This document shows positions 23,575 to 34,499 of a DNA stretch of 64,000 bases, one piece after another; position 1 is the stretch's first letter; every line of letters starts with the position of its first letter. The DNA lies in the NCBI GenBank assembly GCA_030278955.1, contig JAOANR010000003.1, positions 53,292,902 to 53,356,901 of the forward strand, written 5' to 3'. Under the pieces are notes generated by a model that searched no databases, had not been told where the DNA came from, and saw only the letters and a program-made list of their open reading frames with translations. The DNA is from Hygrophila difformis (taxonomy: Eukaryota > Streptophyta > Magnoliopsida > Lamiales > Acanthaceae). The position numbers and the translations under genes were made by a program.

Positions 23575-24180
23575 ATGACAGGATCCAAAGGCTGAACGCG
23601 GACAGTGGCAGCAGCCACTGCCAGGCGGCGAGGACACCGCCGAGACCGCTACTCCAACGGCGCACCTCCATCAACAGCGGAAGAGGACGCGAACTCGGGC
23701 GAGCCCTCAACGGCGGCGATGGCAGGCACCCTGTGTGCGGCGGCGGCGCTAGGTTCCGATCCGTGGTGTCTGAAACGCAACAGGCTGGGGAGTGAATCGG
23801 AGCAGCACAATTCGTTAGTGCAAATGACATGCAATTTCCACAAAGACCGAACAAAAGAAACAACCCAGCAATAACTACATCAAAATCGAACACCTCTGCA
23901 AAAACGCAACCGAAATGAGTTCGGCGATAAAATTTACAAAATTCCTCACCCGGACCACCGAAGAAAGCGAGGGCGTGCAAACGAGGGACGAAGCTTTAAA
24001 GCCCGATCGGGCGACGGCGTCGGTAGAGCTCCGAACGGTCGGCGGGAACAGAGCAGACGGAAGAATTCCGCTGTCGGCAATTTAGAACCCAAACCTCGAA
24101 GACAACGACAAGAAGTGGCATGAGTGGAAAATAGCTGGAAAATGAAATCATACCCGACCCGCGCGCACTAAACGGAGAAG
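23575..24180 (-). other. GC-rich leader-like block
   Basis: Overlapping open frames occur on both strands with high GC and low-complexity translation. On the minus strand it reads as 5' UTR or first-exon sequence upstream of the DREB2-like ORF, or as further captured DNA at the Helitron 5' side. No domain is recognised. Confidence 0.4.
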
Positions 24181-24474
24181 GCCAGCAATACACCATTTTG
24201 ATCCATCGGTCAGGATTTCAATTAGAATGTGGATCCAACGACTCAGAATGAAATGGAAGATTAGGCTCTCCCTCTTATAATAGTAGACAGATATGCTAAA
24301 ACAAGACCATTAATTAAATTGTTGATTTAACTCTCCTCAAATTATTGTACCCAAAATAATCTATCAACAAATTTTTTATTGATCCAAGACTCGAGGTGGA
24401 TATGTTTATAAATTATTTTTAACCCTGTAGTTTGTAGGGAAAGTTATTTATAACCTTTTATTAACTACAAGAAA

Positions 24475-24690
24475 TTCTGGCTCCACCGACCGAATTCACT
24501 GACCGACAAGGTACGGGTAGCCGGCACCGACCGGTGCACCGACCGCATGTTGCGGTCGGTGAAAAAAGAGCCGTTATGGGCCCCTGTGCCCAGCCACGAT
24601 CGGTCCACCGACCTACTATAAATTCGGTCGGTTGGACCGACCGATGCACCGACCGCTTGGTGCGGTCGGTGGCCTAGGGTTAAAAAACCC
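24475..24690. repeat. CACTA left subterminal repeats
   Basis: At least eight copies of ACCGACCG/GGTCGGTG-type motifs occur in both orientations, for example GCACCGACCGCATG and TGCGGTCGGTG. In En/Spm such subterminal arrays bind the TNPA protein. Confidence 0.85.
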
Positions 24691-26444
24691 CAAATCGGGG
24701 TAAACAGGCGCCGAGACGCCATTTTCCTTCCCCCTCCAGTTTTACTCCTCCAACCCATTTTCACTCCATTCACCACCACTCCGCCGACCACCGCCCACAC
24801 GACCACCACCGGCGACCATCGCCCCCCCCCCCCCCATTCGAGCGCCGACCACCGCCGACGACTCGAGCACCTTCGACCGAGGCTGTCACCGCGAATCGAG
24901 GAGCTTCAGCGGAATCATCCCCATCTCCGACCACCCCCTCCCCCGCCGCTGCGACCACCACCGCCTCCCTCAGCCTCGACGACGGCTGCCGCCTGCAAAC
25001 ACCACCTCCGCCACTCTCCTTCCCTCTCGAACACTCGATTGAGGTAATCGATTGTAACATTTATGCTCTTACAATTTTCATTCGATTTTGTGATTTTATT
25101 TTGCTCACATTAGTGTGTTTTTGGAATTGTATTTCCTTGTTCTTTGAATTTCATTGGCATAGGGATAGCTTAAAATGCATATACATTCTTTTTTGGGATT
25201 ATCCTTAGCAAAAGTTGTGAAAAATAAAAAAAAAATGTTAAATAAAAGCTGCCAGCCCATGTTTTTTATAGTTATTGGAATGAAAATTTAGTTATCGTAA
25301 ATTTTGGGCACATAATCACGAACCTTGCGTCGAATAGATGACTTTTCATATATGATATGCGAAATTCGGAGTTCGTATGAGATAGTTATGTCATTTTGAA
25401 GTTTATTTCTTATTAATTGTTGAAATTGGCGTATAGGATTTGAATTTAGCGATGTAGATTTTGGAGTGGTTTTGGATTTAATATTGGATTTGATTTAATC
25501 ATTTTGGATGTTGTATTCTATGTTATATATGGTTTGGAGTTTATGTGTTGTTCTAGTTTAATACTATGTGATTGGGGAATTTTGGTAATGTTATTCCTTT
25601 TTAGAATGTCGTATAGAACTCGAATTATAATTACATATGGTGTTGAACTTTATATATTTTTGTTGTTGTTCATTTCCTAAACAATACGTAGTGGAGATTA
25701 GAAATTGTTTTTTTTTTTTTTGTTTATATGGGATTGCAAGAATTTGGTTGTTTGCCCAAACCATAAGTGGGGTGTTTGGGCACCTAATCACAATTCTCTC
25801 GTCGAATATAAGAATTTTGAAGTGTATTTGTTATTATTTTTTAAAATTGGTGTGTAGGAGTTGACATTGTTTGCAGTTGCACATGTGGTTTGTTTGTTTT
25901 GGATTTTGAATAAGTTTATTGACCCTTAGTGTGAGTGTTTTTTATTTAATTTGTTTTTGTTCCTCTTTTTAACTTTAAATTTCATATTATCAGACACATT
26001 TGGAATTTAAGTTGGAAAGCGGTACACAACGAACCGGTCGATTCTCGTCAATCTCTTCAATAACAAGGTAATATATTTTACTATTGTTATGCATTAAATC
26101 TATAAGACTTAAATTAACTAAGCTTCCTATTTAATCTACTAAGAGCGATGCATAAGTAGTTTTCATTTTGTTATGAAGTATAAATTAACTTACATAACAT
26201 TAAGTATTGATGCAAAAGTAGTTTAAATTCTTTAAATGTTAGGAAACTAAATAAACACATAAAAAAGAACTATTGATGCAAAAGTAGTTTAAATTCTTTA
26301 AATGTTAGGAAACTAAATGAACACATAAAAAGAATTATTGATGCAAAAGTAGTTTAAATTCATTAAATGTTAGGAAACTAAATGAACACAATGTATTGAT
26401 GAAAATTAGTTCCCTTTAGTGGCATCTTGCCATATTTGTAGGTG
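24691..26444 (+). other. CACTA leader region
   Basis: A C-rich, low-complexity leader (24720-25060, with a C14 run near 24822) is followed by AT-rich intron-like DNA. A stretch around TTGATGCAAAAGTAGTTTAAATTC is tandemly repeated about three times at 26210-26400. No protein domain is seen before 26445. Confidence 0.55.
26205..26400 (+). repeat. tandem repeat, about 65-bp unit
   Basis: The unit contains TATTGATGCAAAAGTAG, TTTAAATTCTTTAAATG and TTAGGAAACTAAATGAACAC and occurs about three times with minor changes. Confidence 0.8.
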
Positions 26445-27153
26445 ATGGACCGTAGTTGGATGTACCACGGTCGTCGTGAAATTGGAGTACTGACATCCGA
26501 ATTTATTGGAGGAGTTGAATCTTTCTTGCGTTTATCTCATCGAAACCCAAATGTCGATAGGGCCCAGGGAAAATTAAGGTGTCCGTGTAGACAATGTAAG
26601 AATAAATGTTATCAAACTGACAATGACATCAAGTATCATCTACAAGCACATGGATTTGTCCCTAACTACGAAAGGTGGACGTGTCGCGGAGAGTCACACC
26701 AATTTAGTCGGTATTACGATACTGATGATGTTGGCACTTCGTCCGTGAGTGCTCCTGTGAATGATTACATTCAAATGGTGTGCGAAGGAATGGGATTTGG
26801 TATTCCCGACAGTACTCACGCACTCCAGATGATGAACTGAGGCAACCCGAGGAACCCAATGCACAAGAGAAGTTGTTCTACAGTATGTTAGAGGCCAGAG
26901 GCCACAGACAAAGACTTGTGGCCGGGCTGCAAGAAAATGACCTTGCTGTCAACAGTTGCAAGGTTGTTAAATATCAAAGCCGAACACAACTTATCAGAGA
27001 GGTGCTTTGATACCTTATGCCAACTCATCCTTGATACACTCCCTGATGATAATGCTATGATTAAGAACTTTTACGAGGCAAAAAAAACTACTTGAGGGAT
27101 TGGGGTTGCCTATTCAAAAAATCGACTGTTGTGTGAAGGGGTGTATGTTGTAC
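26445..27153 (+). pseudogene. TNP2-like CACTA transposase, N-terminal remnant
   Basis: After a splice-like TTTGTAG acceptor, ATG at 26445 opens the Transpos_assoc domain: MDRSWMYHGR, then RCPCRQCKNKCYQ and KYHLQAHGFVPNYERW, with the conserved C-x-C-x2-C-x3-C and H-x3-H cluster. The frame breaks near 26810. A further shift recovers ARLLNIKAEHNLSERCFD and LLEGLGLPIQKIDCC, the region just before the transposase_21 catalytic domain, which is absent. Frameshifts and deletion make it dead. Confidence 0.85.
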
Positions 27154-27618
27154 AAAATATTCTCATTTACATTCTATCTTGAAATTCATAGCGCATTCTA
27201 ATTTTATCGTCTTTAACTTTACAGATGTCCGACCATGGGGGTGGCTCGTCTTCGAGTTCAGGGCGTGGGTCAGGGTCCAGAGAGGCCGTCCGCGACATAT
27301 CTTCTCAGGTTCACAGCTCGCGGAAGCTTGTAGGCGGGCTGATAGCCTCCTTTGGATGCTATCTTTTAAGCCATTTCCAAGCCATATATTTAATGAATTT
27401 TAGAGTGAAATCCTCATTTTTGTGTGTTTTTGTGTATTTTTGTGTGAGTTTTTAAATTGGGATATTATATTAGATTTTAGTTGAATAAAACACAAAATCA
27501 CATTTAAAGTTGATGATTTATAATGATTTATCTTGATGAGTTTTGAATGTGATTTTGTAGGTTGCAATGGGATGAAGAAAGCATAAATGGAGGTGAGGAG
27601 AAGAGGAGAAAAGAATTG

Positions 27619-27880
27619 AATCAAGTCATTCATGGCGTAGGCAAGGCCAACTACGCCAAGAAACAAAAGCTAGCGTCAGTTTACGCCAACATTGAAAGAT
27701 GAAAAATTTGACAAGTTCCAGCTAGCGTAGGCAAGAGCAACTACGCCAGAATGGATGGGCTAGCGTCATTTTACGCCAGAACTGAAGAGCCAAAATTCTG
27801 AGTTTCAAAAGCTAGCGTAATTCAGGCTAAATACGCCAACTCGGTCTTCCTAGCGTCAAGTGACGCCATGGTCGCGACTT
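27619..27880 (+). repeat. GCGTA/TACGCC inverted-motif cluster
   Basis: Pairs such as GGCGTAGG...CTACGCCA and AGCTAGCGT...TTACGCCA recur at least five times in about 260 bp, each pair able to fold on itself. The cluster sits at the start of the LTR-like part of element A. Confidence 0.75.
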
Positions 27881-28472
27881 GGGCCAGTTTCCTTCCAGTT
27901 TTGGGCGTTTCCAAGTCGGTTTTGAGCGGGTTTTCACATTCTTTTTCAACCGATTGACGCCCAGAACATCAGATATCATCCTCCACTCATCTCCTTCATC
28001 TCCAATCCATCTTCCATCAATTTCTTTATCAAATCATTAGATTAGTCAATATTATATTAGATTAGGTTTTGAATTCGTGTTGTAGGGTTGCACCATATAT
28101 CACGGTGCAATTCAGACCTCTGTATGGATTCTTCAGCGGATTCAAATTCAATCTTCATCGGCGACGGGAGTCATGGGATGGAATTGAATTCTGAATTCAT
28201 TAATTCAGGAAGTGATTTTATTTAAATTCATAATGTTTTGTGCTTCTTGAATTGTAGATGCTTATGTTTCTGAATTTACATTTGTTGGATTGATGATTAT
28301 ATTGCAGGATAATTAACATACATCGAAAGATAGTTGATTGTTCTAGGATTCTAGTACCTGTTTAGGGAATGAATTCTCAATTTTGATTTGATCCATATAT
28401 TGGAATTTACATCGGGAGATGAAATTCTAGAATTATCATTGATTGAATAATCTGAAGTTGGAAGATAAGGGT

Positions 28473-31121
28473 GATTTTGTAATACCCGAGAATTTTCCAA
28501 CATAAAATAAAACAATAATTAAATAAATAGGCAATAAACACAATAAATACCATAAATAAATAAATAAATAAAGATAAGGAAATGAGAAATGAGATTTTAC
28601 TTAAAAATGAATTAAATGAATTTAATTAAATAAAAAGGGTTGATTAAAGGTAAATGAATTGTACACCAGAACACGACACCAATGAACTCGAGAACTCGAG
28701 TCCAAACATCCAATTAGACCCGAGCAAAAACTTAGAGAGAAAGTAGAAACCCGAAGATACCCCAAAGATCATAAAACGGGAGCATAGAGGGATAGAAGTC
28801 CGAAAGAGAGGAGGAAAGACCCGACGGATCGCACGACCCGGCCCAGACCGAAGTCCAGGCCAGGATGGCGCGGTGGCCGCGCGCCCAATGGGAGAAAACC
28901 GCGCCAAGAGCACGCCACATGACAGAATCGGCCGTTCCGCGATTCTCTCGCCCGAATCCGGATTTTTCGACGTCGGTTGAACATCTTTCGACTCAAGACT
29001 CTTAGAGTCTGATCTTGGACGCCCTAGGGCTTAGTTATCTATAAATAAGACCTCTTAAAAGCTCCAGATACTTTGGAAACCCTACGAAATCTCGCTATAC
29101 GTCGAAACCCTAATCCCGGAGTCGTCGGAGACACGAAGGCAAGAGAGGAGACTGAGTTGGACGAAAATCCAAAGACTCCCGTCATCGTGGTAAGATCTGA
29201 TCCCTTCTTTACCATTTGTGATTCGAAAACGAATCCTAATTAAACCTCTTTTCTATTCTAAACCCCGATCCGGACGCGTTGAGGAAAAACGAAGGATCTC
29301 GGAGGGAGAACGAAGAACGTGGAAGCCACGCCTCCGAATCATCGAGCCGAGACATCCGTAAATATGTAAGTTAACTCTTACATGGTTTTGTGCGAAATTA
29401 AAATACGTTAGATTTAAAGATTCGAATCAAGGACATGAAATCTGCCAACGTAAATCTTTTAACAGAGCAACAGTGTTGTCTAATTTTTCCGAACCTTAAA
29501 ACGACTTCAAACGGAAAAACTTAAAACACGAAAAACGTTCCTAAACCTAGATCTATCTACTGTAAAATTTTCATAATTTTTCATCGTGTTATGATATCCG
29601 AAAACGACCACGAACAGACCTGCATTGGGTTTAGATCTTGAAACGGTGGTAGATTCTTAGTCCGAACTTGAGGTTGATTTTTGACTTAGATCTAGACTGA
29701 TTCAGGATTGGTGCTAAACATAAGAGTTGTAGGTCTATGCATTAAGAACACCTCCATAAAATTTCAGAATTTTTCGTGATGATTTGGTATATGAAATCCA
29801 CCCGAAACCGAACTGTTCTAAATTTAGATCTTGAAATTCTTGACAGAACTTAGGTCCCATCTTGATCACGTTTTTGACATAGGTTCCAAACCGATTTAGA
29901 TCTTTGGCCGAACATGAAAGTTGTAGATAAACGTCTTAAGATGATCTCTGTAAAATTTCATAAAATTTGGAGTTGATTTGCTATGGTAGAACTCGATATC
30001 TTTAAACTGTGACATATAAAATTCGGACAGATTTGTGTTTCTGTGAAAATTGACGTTTCTGACACATTTCGGTATCTTGGATTGGAAAAGTTAAAACACG
30101 AAAGTTGTTCATCTCGACGTTTCTGAGTCATTGGTGAAATTGCGGAATTTTTGGAATTAAATCTGAATTTAGACGAATTTTAGAGTAAACTGTGGTTGAC
30201 CGAGTCAAATCTTGATATCTTGTGGAAACGGTGAAATTAGCCTTTAAGGTTTAAATGATTGGGAATTCCTTTGAAATAAAATACACATGAAACATAATGC
30301 TTGCCGAAAGGCAATTGAAATATCCTGCTTGCCGAAAGGAAATTAAATATCCTGCTTGCCGAAAGGCAATTGAAATATACTGCTTGCCGAAAGGCAATTG
30401 AAATATCATGCTTGCCGAAAGGCAATTGAGATATAATGCTTGCCGAAAGGCAATTGAAATATAATGCTTGCAAACATGAGACATGAGACATGAAACTAGA
30501 AGACTCGAAAATTGTTCCTTTTAGATTATGCTTTTAAATTATGTCCTACCGTTACATTACTTTGCAAGTTATATTTATGATCTTATGAAATCTCTATCTT
30601 TTAAATTATGTCATTTAATTATTGTTAGATAAATAAGTTAAATGATGTGGTGTTGTGTACATGTTTTCTCAAAATCTAAATAATGGCTTTGAAACCCCTT
30701 AATCATATCTGTGTTAACTTACTCAACACGTAGTGCTGACCAAACCATTTTTATTTCTTTTTCTTTCAGAGTTGAGAATTATGCATCGTCATATGCATAC
30801 ACGGGAAGTTTGGGATGATATATTATTTTGAATTTTTGTATTAGACTAGTCTTGCATGAACGGGCCTGTTTAGCCCGTGATTAGGCCATGTTGGCCCTAT
30901 ATTTAAATTCCGCTGTGATACATATATGTAAATATTATTTTCCGCTGCAACTTGATGTATTATTTTTAAATTATATATGAATGGGCTGCTTGAATGTTTT
31001 AAATTCTGAAAAACCATAGCCTTGCATCTCTTTAGTGAGCTCGGAGAAACCGTGTCTTGCTAGGGAGGTGTGGCGGTGACATCCCGACCTGGGTGACCAA
31101 AAAACGGGGTGTTACAGATTT
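28473..31121. mobile_element. solo LTR, 2,639 bp, with perfect 5-bp TSD
   Basis: The sequence from 28478 to 31116 starts TGTAATACCCGAG and ends CGGGGTGTTACA, short imperfect inverted repeats of the TG...CA type. It is flanked by GATTT on both sides (28473-28477 and 31117-31121). No gag, pol or PBS lies inside. A long LTR with these termini is typical of large Ty3/gypsy (Tekay/Del-like) elements; unequal recombination between two LTRs leaves such a solo copy. Confidence 0.9.
30297..30476 (+). repeat. six 27-bp tandem repeats with GAAA-loop hairpin
   Basis: The unit is TGCTTGCCGAAAGGCAATTG plus AAATATA or a variant. Six copies and a partial seventh occur. Each unit can fold as TTGCC-GAAA-GGCAA; the second copy has lost pairing. 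It lies in the solo LTR, in the part preceding its end, and produces spurious open frames on the minus strand. Confidence 0.9.
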
Positions 31122-31595
31122 AATTAATGAAAATATTTCAGAACATTAGTTGATTATTTATTGTTGGAAATTCTTTGCAGTTTTTCTGAATTGTATGCTG
31201 TACTTAAATCCTGCGATCTTTAATTATGTTGTCGATTAATTTGCAATAAAACCCCATAATCAAATCGGAAGATGCATTTTGGGATTGTAAAGTTAATTCA
31301 CAGCAAGTTTATTAATATTTAAGCAGGATAAGCAATCTGAAAACACAAATTCGTTATTATATTAGCTTAGAATTATTTTTATTATTGTTTTAGTTAATAT
31401 CCTGGTCTACTCGACCATATCTTTTTATTTTTATTTTCTTAGCTAGAACATAAACTTATTTGAATACATATGGCCAAGGCATGAATTAATATGCTTTTAA
31501 CTCCCTGTGGATTCGACCCGGCATTAGCTGGTATATTATTTGTGATACCGTAGTTTGTGTTTGATTCAAATGCACAAATCTACGCGATCAAAAAT

Positions 31596-31613
31596 TGGCG
31601 CCGTTGCCGAGGA
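31596..31613 (+). other. primer-binding site (tRNA-Asp type) of LTR element A
   Basis: TGGCGCCGTTGCCGAGGA differs by one base from the perfect complement of the 3' end of plant tRNA-Asp. Confidence 0.8.
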
Positions 31614-32088
31614 GTTAAATGGCAATATGTGTTTTTATATGTTTGTATTTTAACTTTGTAAATATGTGTTTTTTTCTTTTAATTGTGGGCAGTTTTCTTT
31701 TTTTTTTTTGTGGCAGGAACATCAAGTCGAAATTCAATACACGAACAAGTGAAATCAAGTGAAGGGGCCATAAAAAGAGGAGAAATGAAGAAGAAGAGAA
31801 GTTTACATTGATAAAATTTTCAACATATTCTTGGATTCTTATCTTATATCTAAGAAACTCCCTCACTTTCATTTTCTTGTTTACTTTTATATCCAAAAAA
31901 AAGGGGCTTGAGGTTTTTGCTTGTGTCTGCTTTTCTCATGGTCTTTGATAAAAAAAAATAAAAAATCAAATCAAAGAATGCAATTGCTGGAAATTCATTA
32001 AATTGGACTTTTAACACTTGAAATTTGCATCCCTAAGCAAAACTCTAAGTGTGAGGATGTAGGGATCCTCAATGTATAATGTAAGAAA

Positions 32089-32284
32089 CATGATATTCCT
32101 TACTTTTTTTTGGAGGAGCCATTGAACGCTTGGAAATAGGTGGTGGGAGCCCATGCCACACAATTACAAAGGGGAAATAAAGGGAGGGATAGGGGGCAGT
32201 GGGAATCGAACCTCCAACCTTCCTTTGGAAGTCAAGAGACTTAACCGATTGGGCTAGGTCCTCATCCCATGATATTCCTTACTT
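32089..32284 (-). mobile_element. tRNA-derived SINE (family S) with perfect TSD
   Basis: The body spans about 32106-32267. It is flanked by a perfect 17-bp duplication, CATGATATTCCTTACTT, at 32089-32105 and 32268-32284. On the minus strand it shows an A-box-like GGTTAAGTCTCTTGAC, the B box GGTTCGATTCC, the family middle and a short A tail. Confidence 0.93.
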
Positions 32285-33943
32285 GAGATCATTAAAATGT
32301 TTCTAACATGTCCAAAAATCTTTATTTAAAAAAAAAATCCAGATTGTTTTCTTCTTTAAATATTGGATTAAGACCATGTTTTTATTTTGTGTTTTGTTGT
32401 GATTTTCTTGCAGGAAACATTAAATATCATTGTGATGTTTAAAGCTAGAATTGAGATTTAGGACAACGATACAGAGCTTGAGAAATTTCCAGGTTATTCT
32501 ATATTAATTTTGTGGTCCACCACAAAGGTAAGCAACATGGTAACTTGGTAAATTCTCATGGATTTCATTTAAGAGAGTGTCCCGATTCTTGGTTCTTGGT
32601 TTAAGCATAAAAATAAATGCATGTTCCCTGCTTGTATGTGTTTCTTTTTCATGGATTTTAAGATAAATATTTAATGCAAATATGCTGGAAATTATATATT
32701 TTAGAGCAATGTAATACTTAGATTCTACATTAGCAAAGATCTAAGTGTTAGGATGTCACCATCCTCACATTTTAATGCAAGAAACTCATATTTATTCATA
32801 TAGATCAATTAAGTCCTTGCATAGTTCATCATTATAAAAAATTTCCAGATTTCGCATTCTCTAAAGCTATAATTTAAAATCCATGTTTTGTGTGTCTGTC
32901 TGTTGTGTCGTTTATGTGCGTTGGGTCTGTTGTGTGTGTTGTTTTGTGCTTTTGTTTGGAGGATATACTTTGAAATTCATTAGGTTTTTGGCTTGGGGAA
33001 TATTCGTTAAACATTTAAACACTCTCTATTATTTTCAAAGGAATGGACAGATTTAAGTTTCTACTTTTATTCATAATTTCCAGTTTTTCAATGATGAGAT
33101 GAGTTGAGTTCTAAGCCTTGTAAATTGTTTAAAAGCTGAATTTTAGAAATAAATCCATGCTTGGATTTTAGCATCTAAGGTTGCATTATATTCTGGTTGG
33201 AAAGTGCATCGAGGCTATCTATTTTATATACACTTTTCCATGGCTAAAAATCATAAAGATATGAGAGGATTTTAATTTTGTTGTTGAGTTGATTAAAAGA
33301 ATGGAAAAAGAAGAAAAAAAGAAAAGAAAAAAATGATTGAAAAAAAAATGAATAAAAAAAAAGAATTCTGAAAAGATGGCACATTGTTCCTCTGGCATAA
33401 GTAGCTTTTCGAATTCAACCGTCTACAACTCAGCGAAAGTGTCATGAACAAGGAAGGTTGAACAAGGGTAAAGTAACCCAATCGACGAAGGACTTCTACT
33501 AAGGGGGAGTTCCAGGTATGATGCAAGTTTTTATTGAGTTCTAGCTATTTATGTACTATGCTAAGTAATATTTTGAATGAACATTCATGAACTGCAGAAA
33601 GTTGCTCGTTGGGCACCGGAGCATTCATTAGCGGTCCGGAAGGAGTGGGAGAAGAAGAATATTACACGGTATTTTATAAAATTTCTTTGAATTTGTGATT
33701 GTACGTTCAATTATAATTTATCTTACTTTTTTTAAAATACCAGCTACAAGGATTACACGCTCGACATCATGAGCAAGAAAAGACCAATGCCATCAGACGA
33801 GCTGGTTGCACAGAATTAGGCCCGTATGTGGGATTCAGCGGCTTTTAAGGAAAAATCAAGAAGGGGCAAACTAAACAGGCGTCGAGGACAGGAGGATGCA
33901 CCAGCCCTCCCCACGCACACTGCTGGACCAAAGACATTTTGGG

Positions 33944-34385
33944 CCATGAAACTTTTGACACATTTCATTGTGCATGCCGGGGGGTGAAGCGACCTCTAAA
34001 TACAATCTTCAATTTCATGGCGCTCCCAAGTTATGATCCCCGGCAACGGCACCATGAAACTTTTGACAATTTCCTACACGAGTATTTTTCTAAAATATCC
34101 AAGTTAAATTTATTAAAAGAAAAGAGTTATGATTCGTGGGGAAGGGGTTTAAGGATATATTTCACTTTTTATTACTCATGTGGGGTACTCTGATTTCAAA
34201 CGGCGCTGTGGTCCTCCCCGGCATGAAACTTTTGACAACTTTCACGGTGCAGCCGGGATAGATAGTTCAATCTTGACCTTCAGTCTGTCACACTGAAGGT
34301 CCCCAGTAATTTGCATCATGAAACTTATCATAGTTTCATGTCATGAAGATCCTTGCCATGAAACTTTTAACACATTCCCACTATA
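33944..34385 (+). repeat. CATGAAACTTTTGACA repeats, five or more copies
   Basis: The motif CATGAAACTTTTGACA or a close variant starts near 33945, 34051, 34223, 34314 (shorter) and 34358. Around the copies are similar blocks (AGTATTTTTCT, TTTTTATTACTC). This looks like a degenerate array of about 100-200-bp units at the junction between TNPA-like coding sequence and LTR element B. One copy follows a tRNA-Asp-PBS-like complement at 34036-34053. Confidence 0.7.
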
Positions 34386-34499
34386 TGAGTATTTTCTGAA
34401 AAATCATAATTCTGGGTTTCAATTTTATTCAGTGAAACCAATTTATGAAGATGGAGTTGGGATTAGGGATATATTATAGGTTGTCACGTTTTTATTACT

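Larger units (their letters stand above)
16244..24291 (-). mobile_element. putative 8.0-kb Helitron carrying several gene fragments
   Basis: The minus strand has a Helitron-like 5' start after A: TCTGTCTACTATTATAAG followed by GGGAGAGCC, close to the start of the 1.1-kb Helitron. At the other side a GC-rich hairpin (GGGC-ATC-GCCC) is followed by ten bases ending CGAG and then T, a one-base variant of the usual CTAG. Between them lie partial MAP3K and ATG18 genes and a DREB2-like ORF, all in the same orientation, as expected for Helitron gene capture. No Rep/helicase is present. The 3' end is the weak point of this call. Confidence 0.55.
27460..33590 (+). mobile_element. LTR retroelement A inside TNPA-like gene, non-coding
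   Basis: A primer-binding site TGGCGCCGTTGCCGAGGA at 31596-31613 is complementary to the 3' end of plant tRNA-Asp, as in Athila-like gypsy elements, and is preceded by the typical ACTCCCTGTGGATTCGACCC block. LTR sequence therefore lies to the left, starting near 27.46 kb and interrupted by the solo LTR at 28478-31116. Downstream of the PBS no gag or pol is visible and I could not find a second LTR, so the element is truncated or a LARD-type derivative. The left boundary is approximate. Confidence 0.6.

Noticed and set aside
30237..30491. Minus-strand frames with repeated FRQA/LSAS blocks
   Set aside because: They are read-through of the 27-bp tandem repeat in the solo LTR.
28478..31116. Solo LTR as a protein-coding gene on the minus strand (28644-28996)
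   Set aside because: The overlapping short frames have no domain, and perfect TSDs with TG...CA ends explain the segment better.
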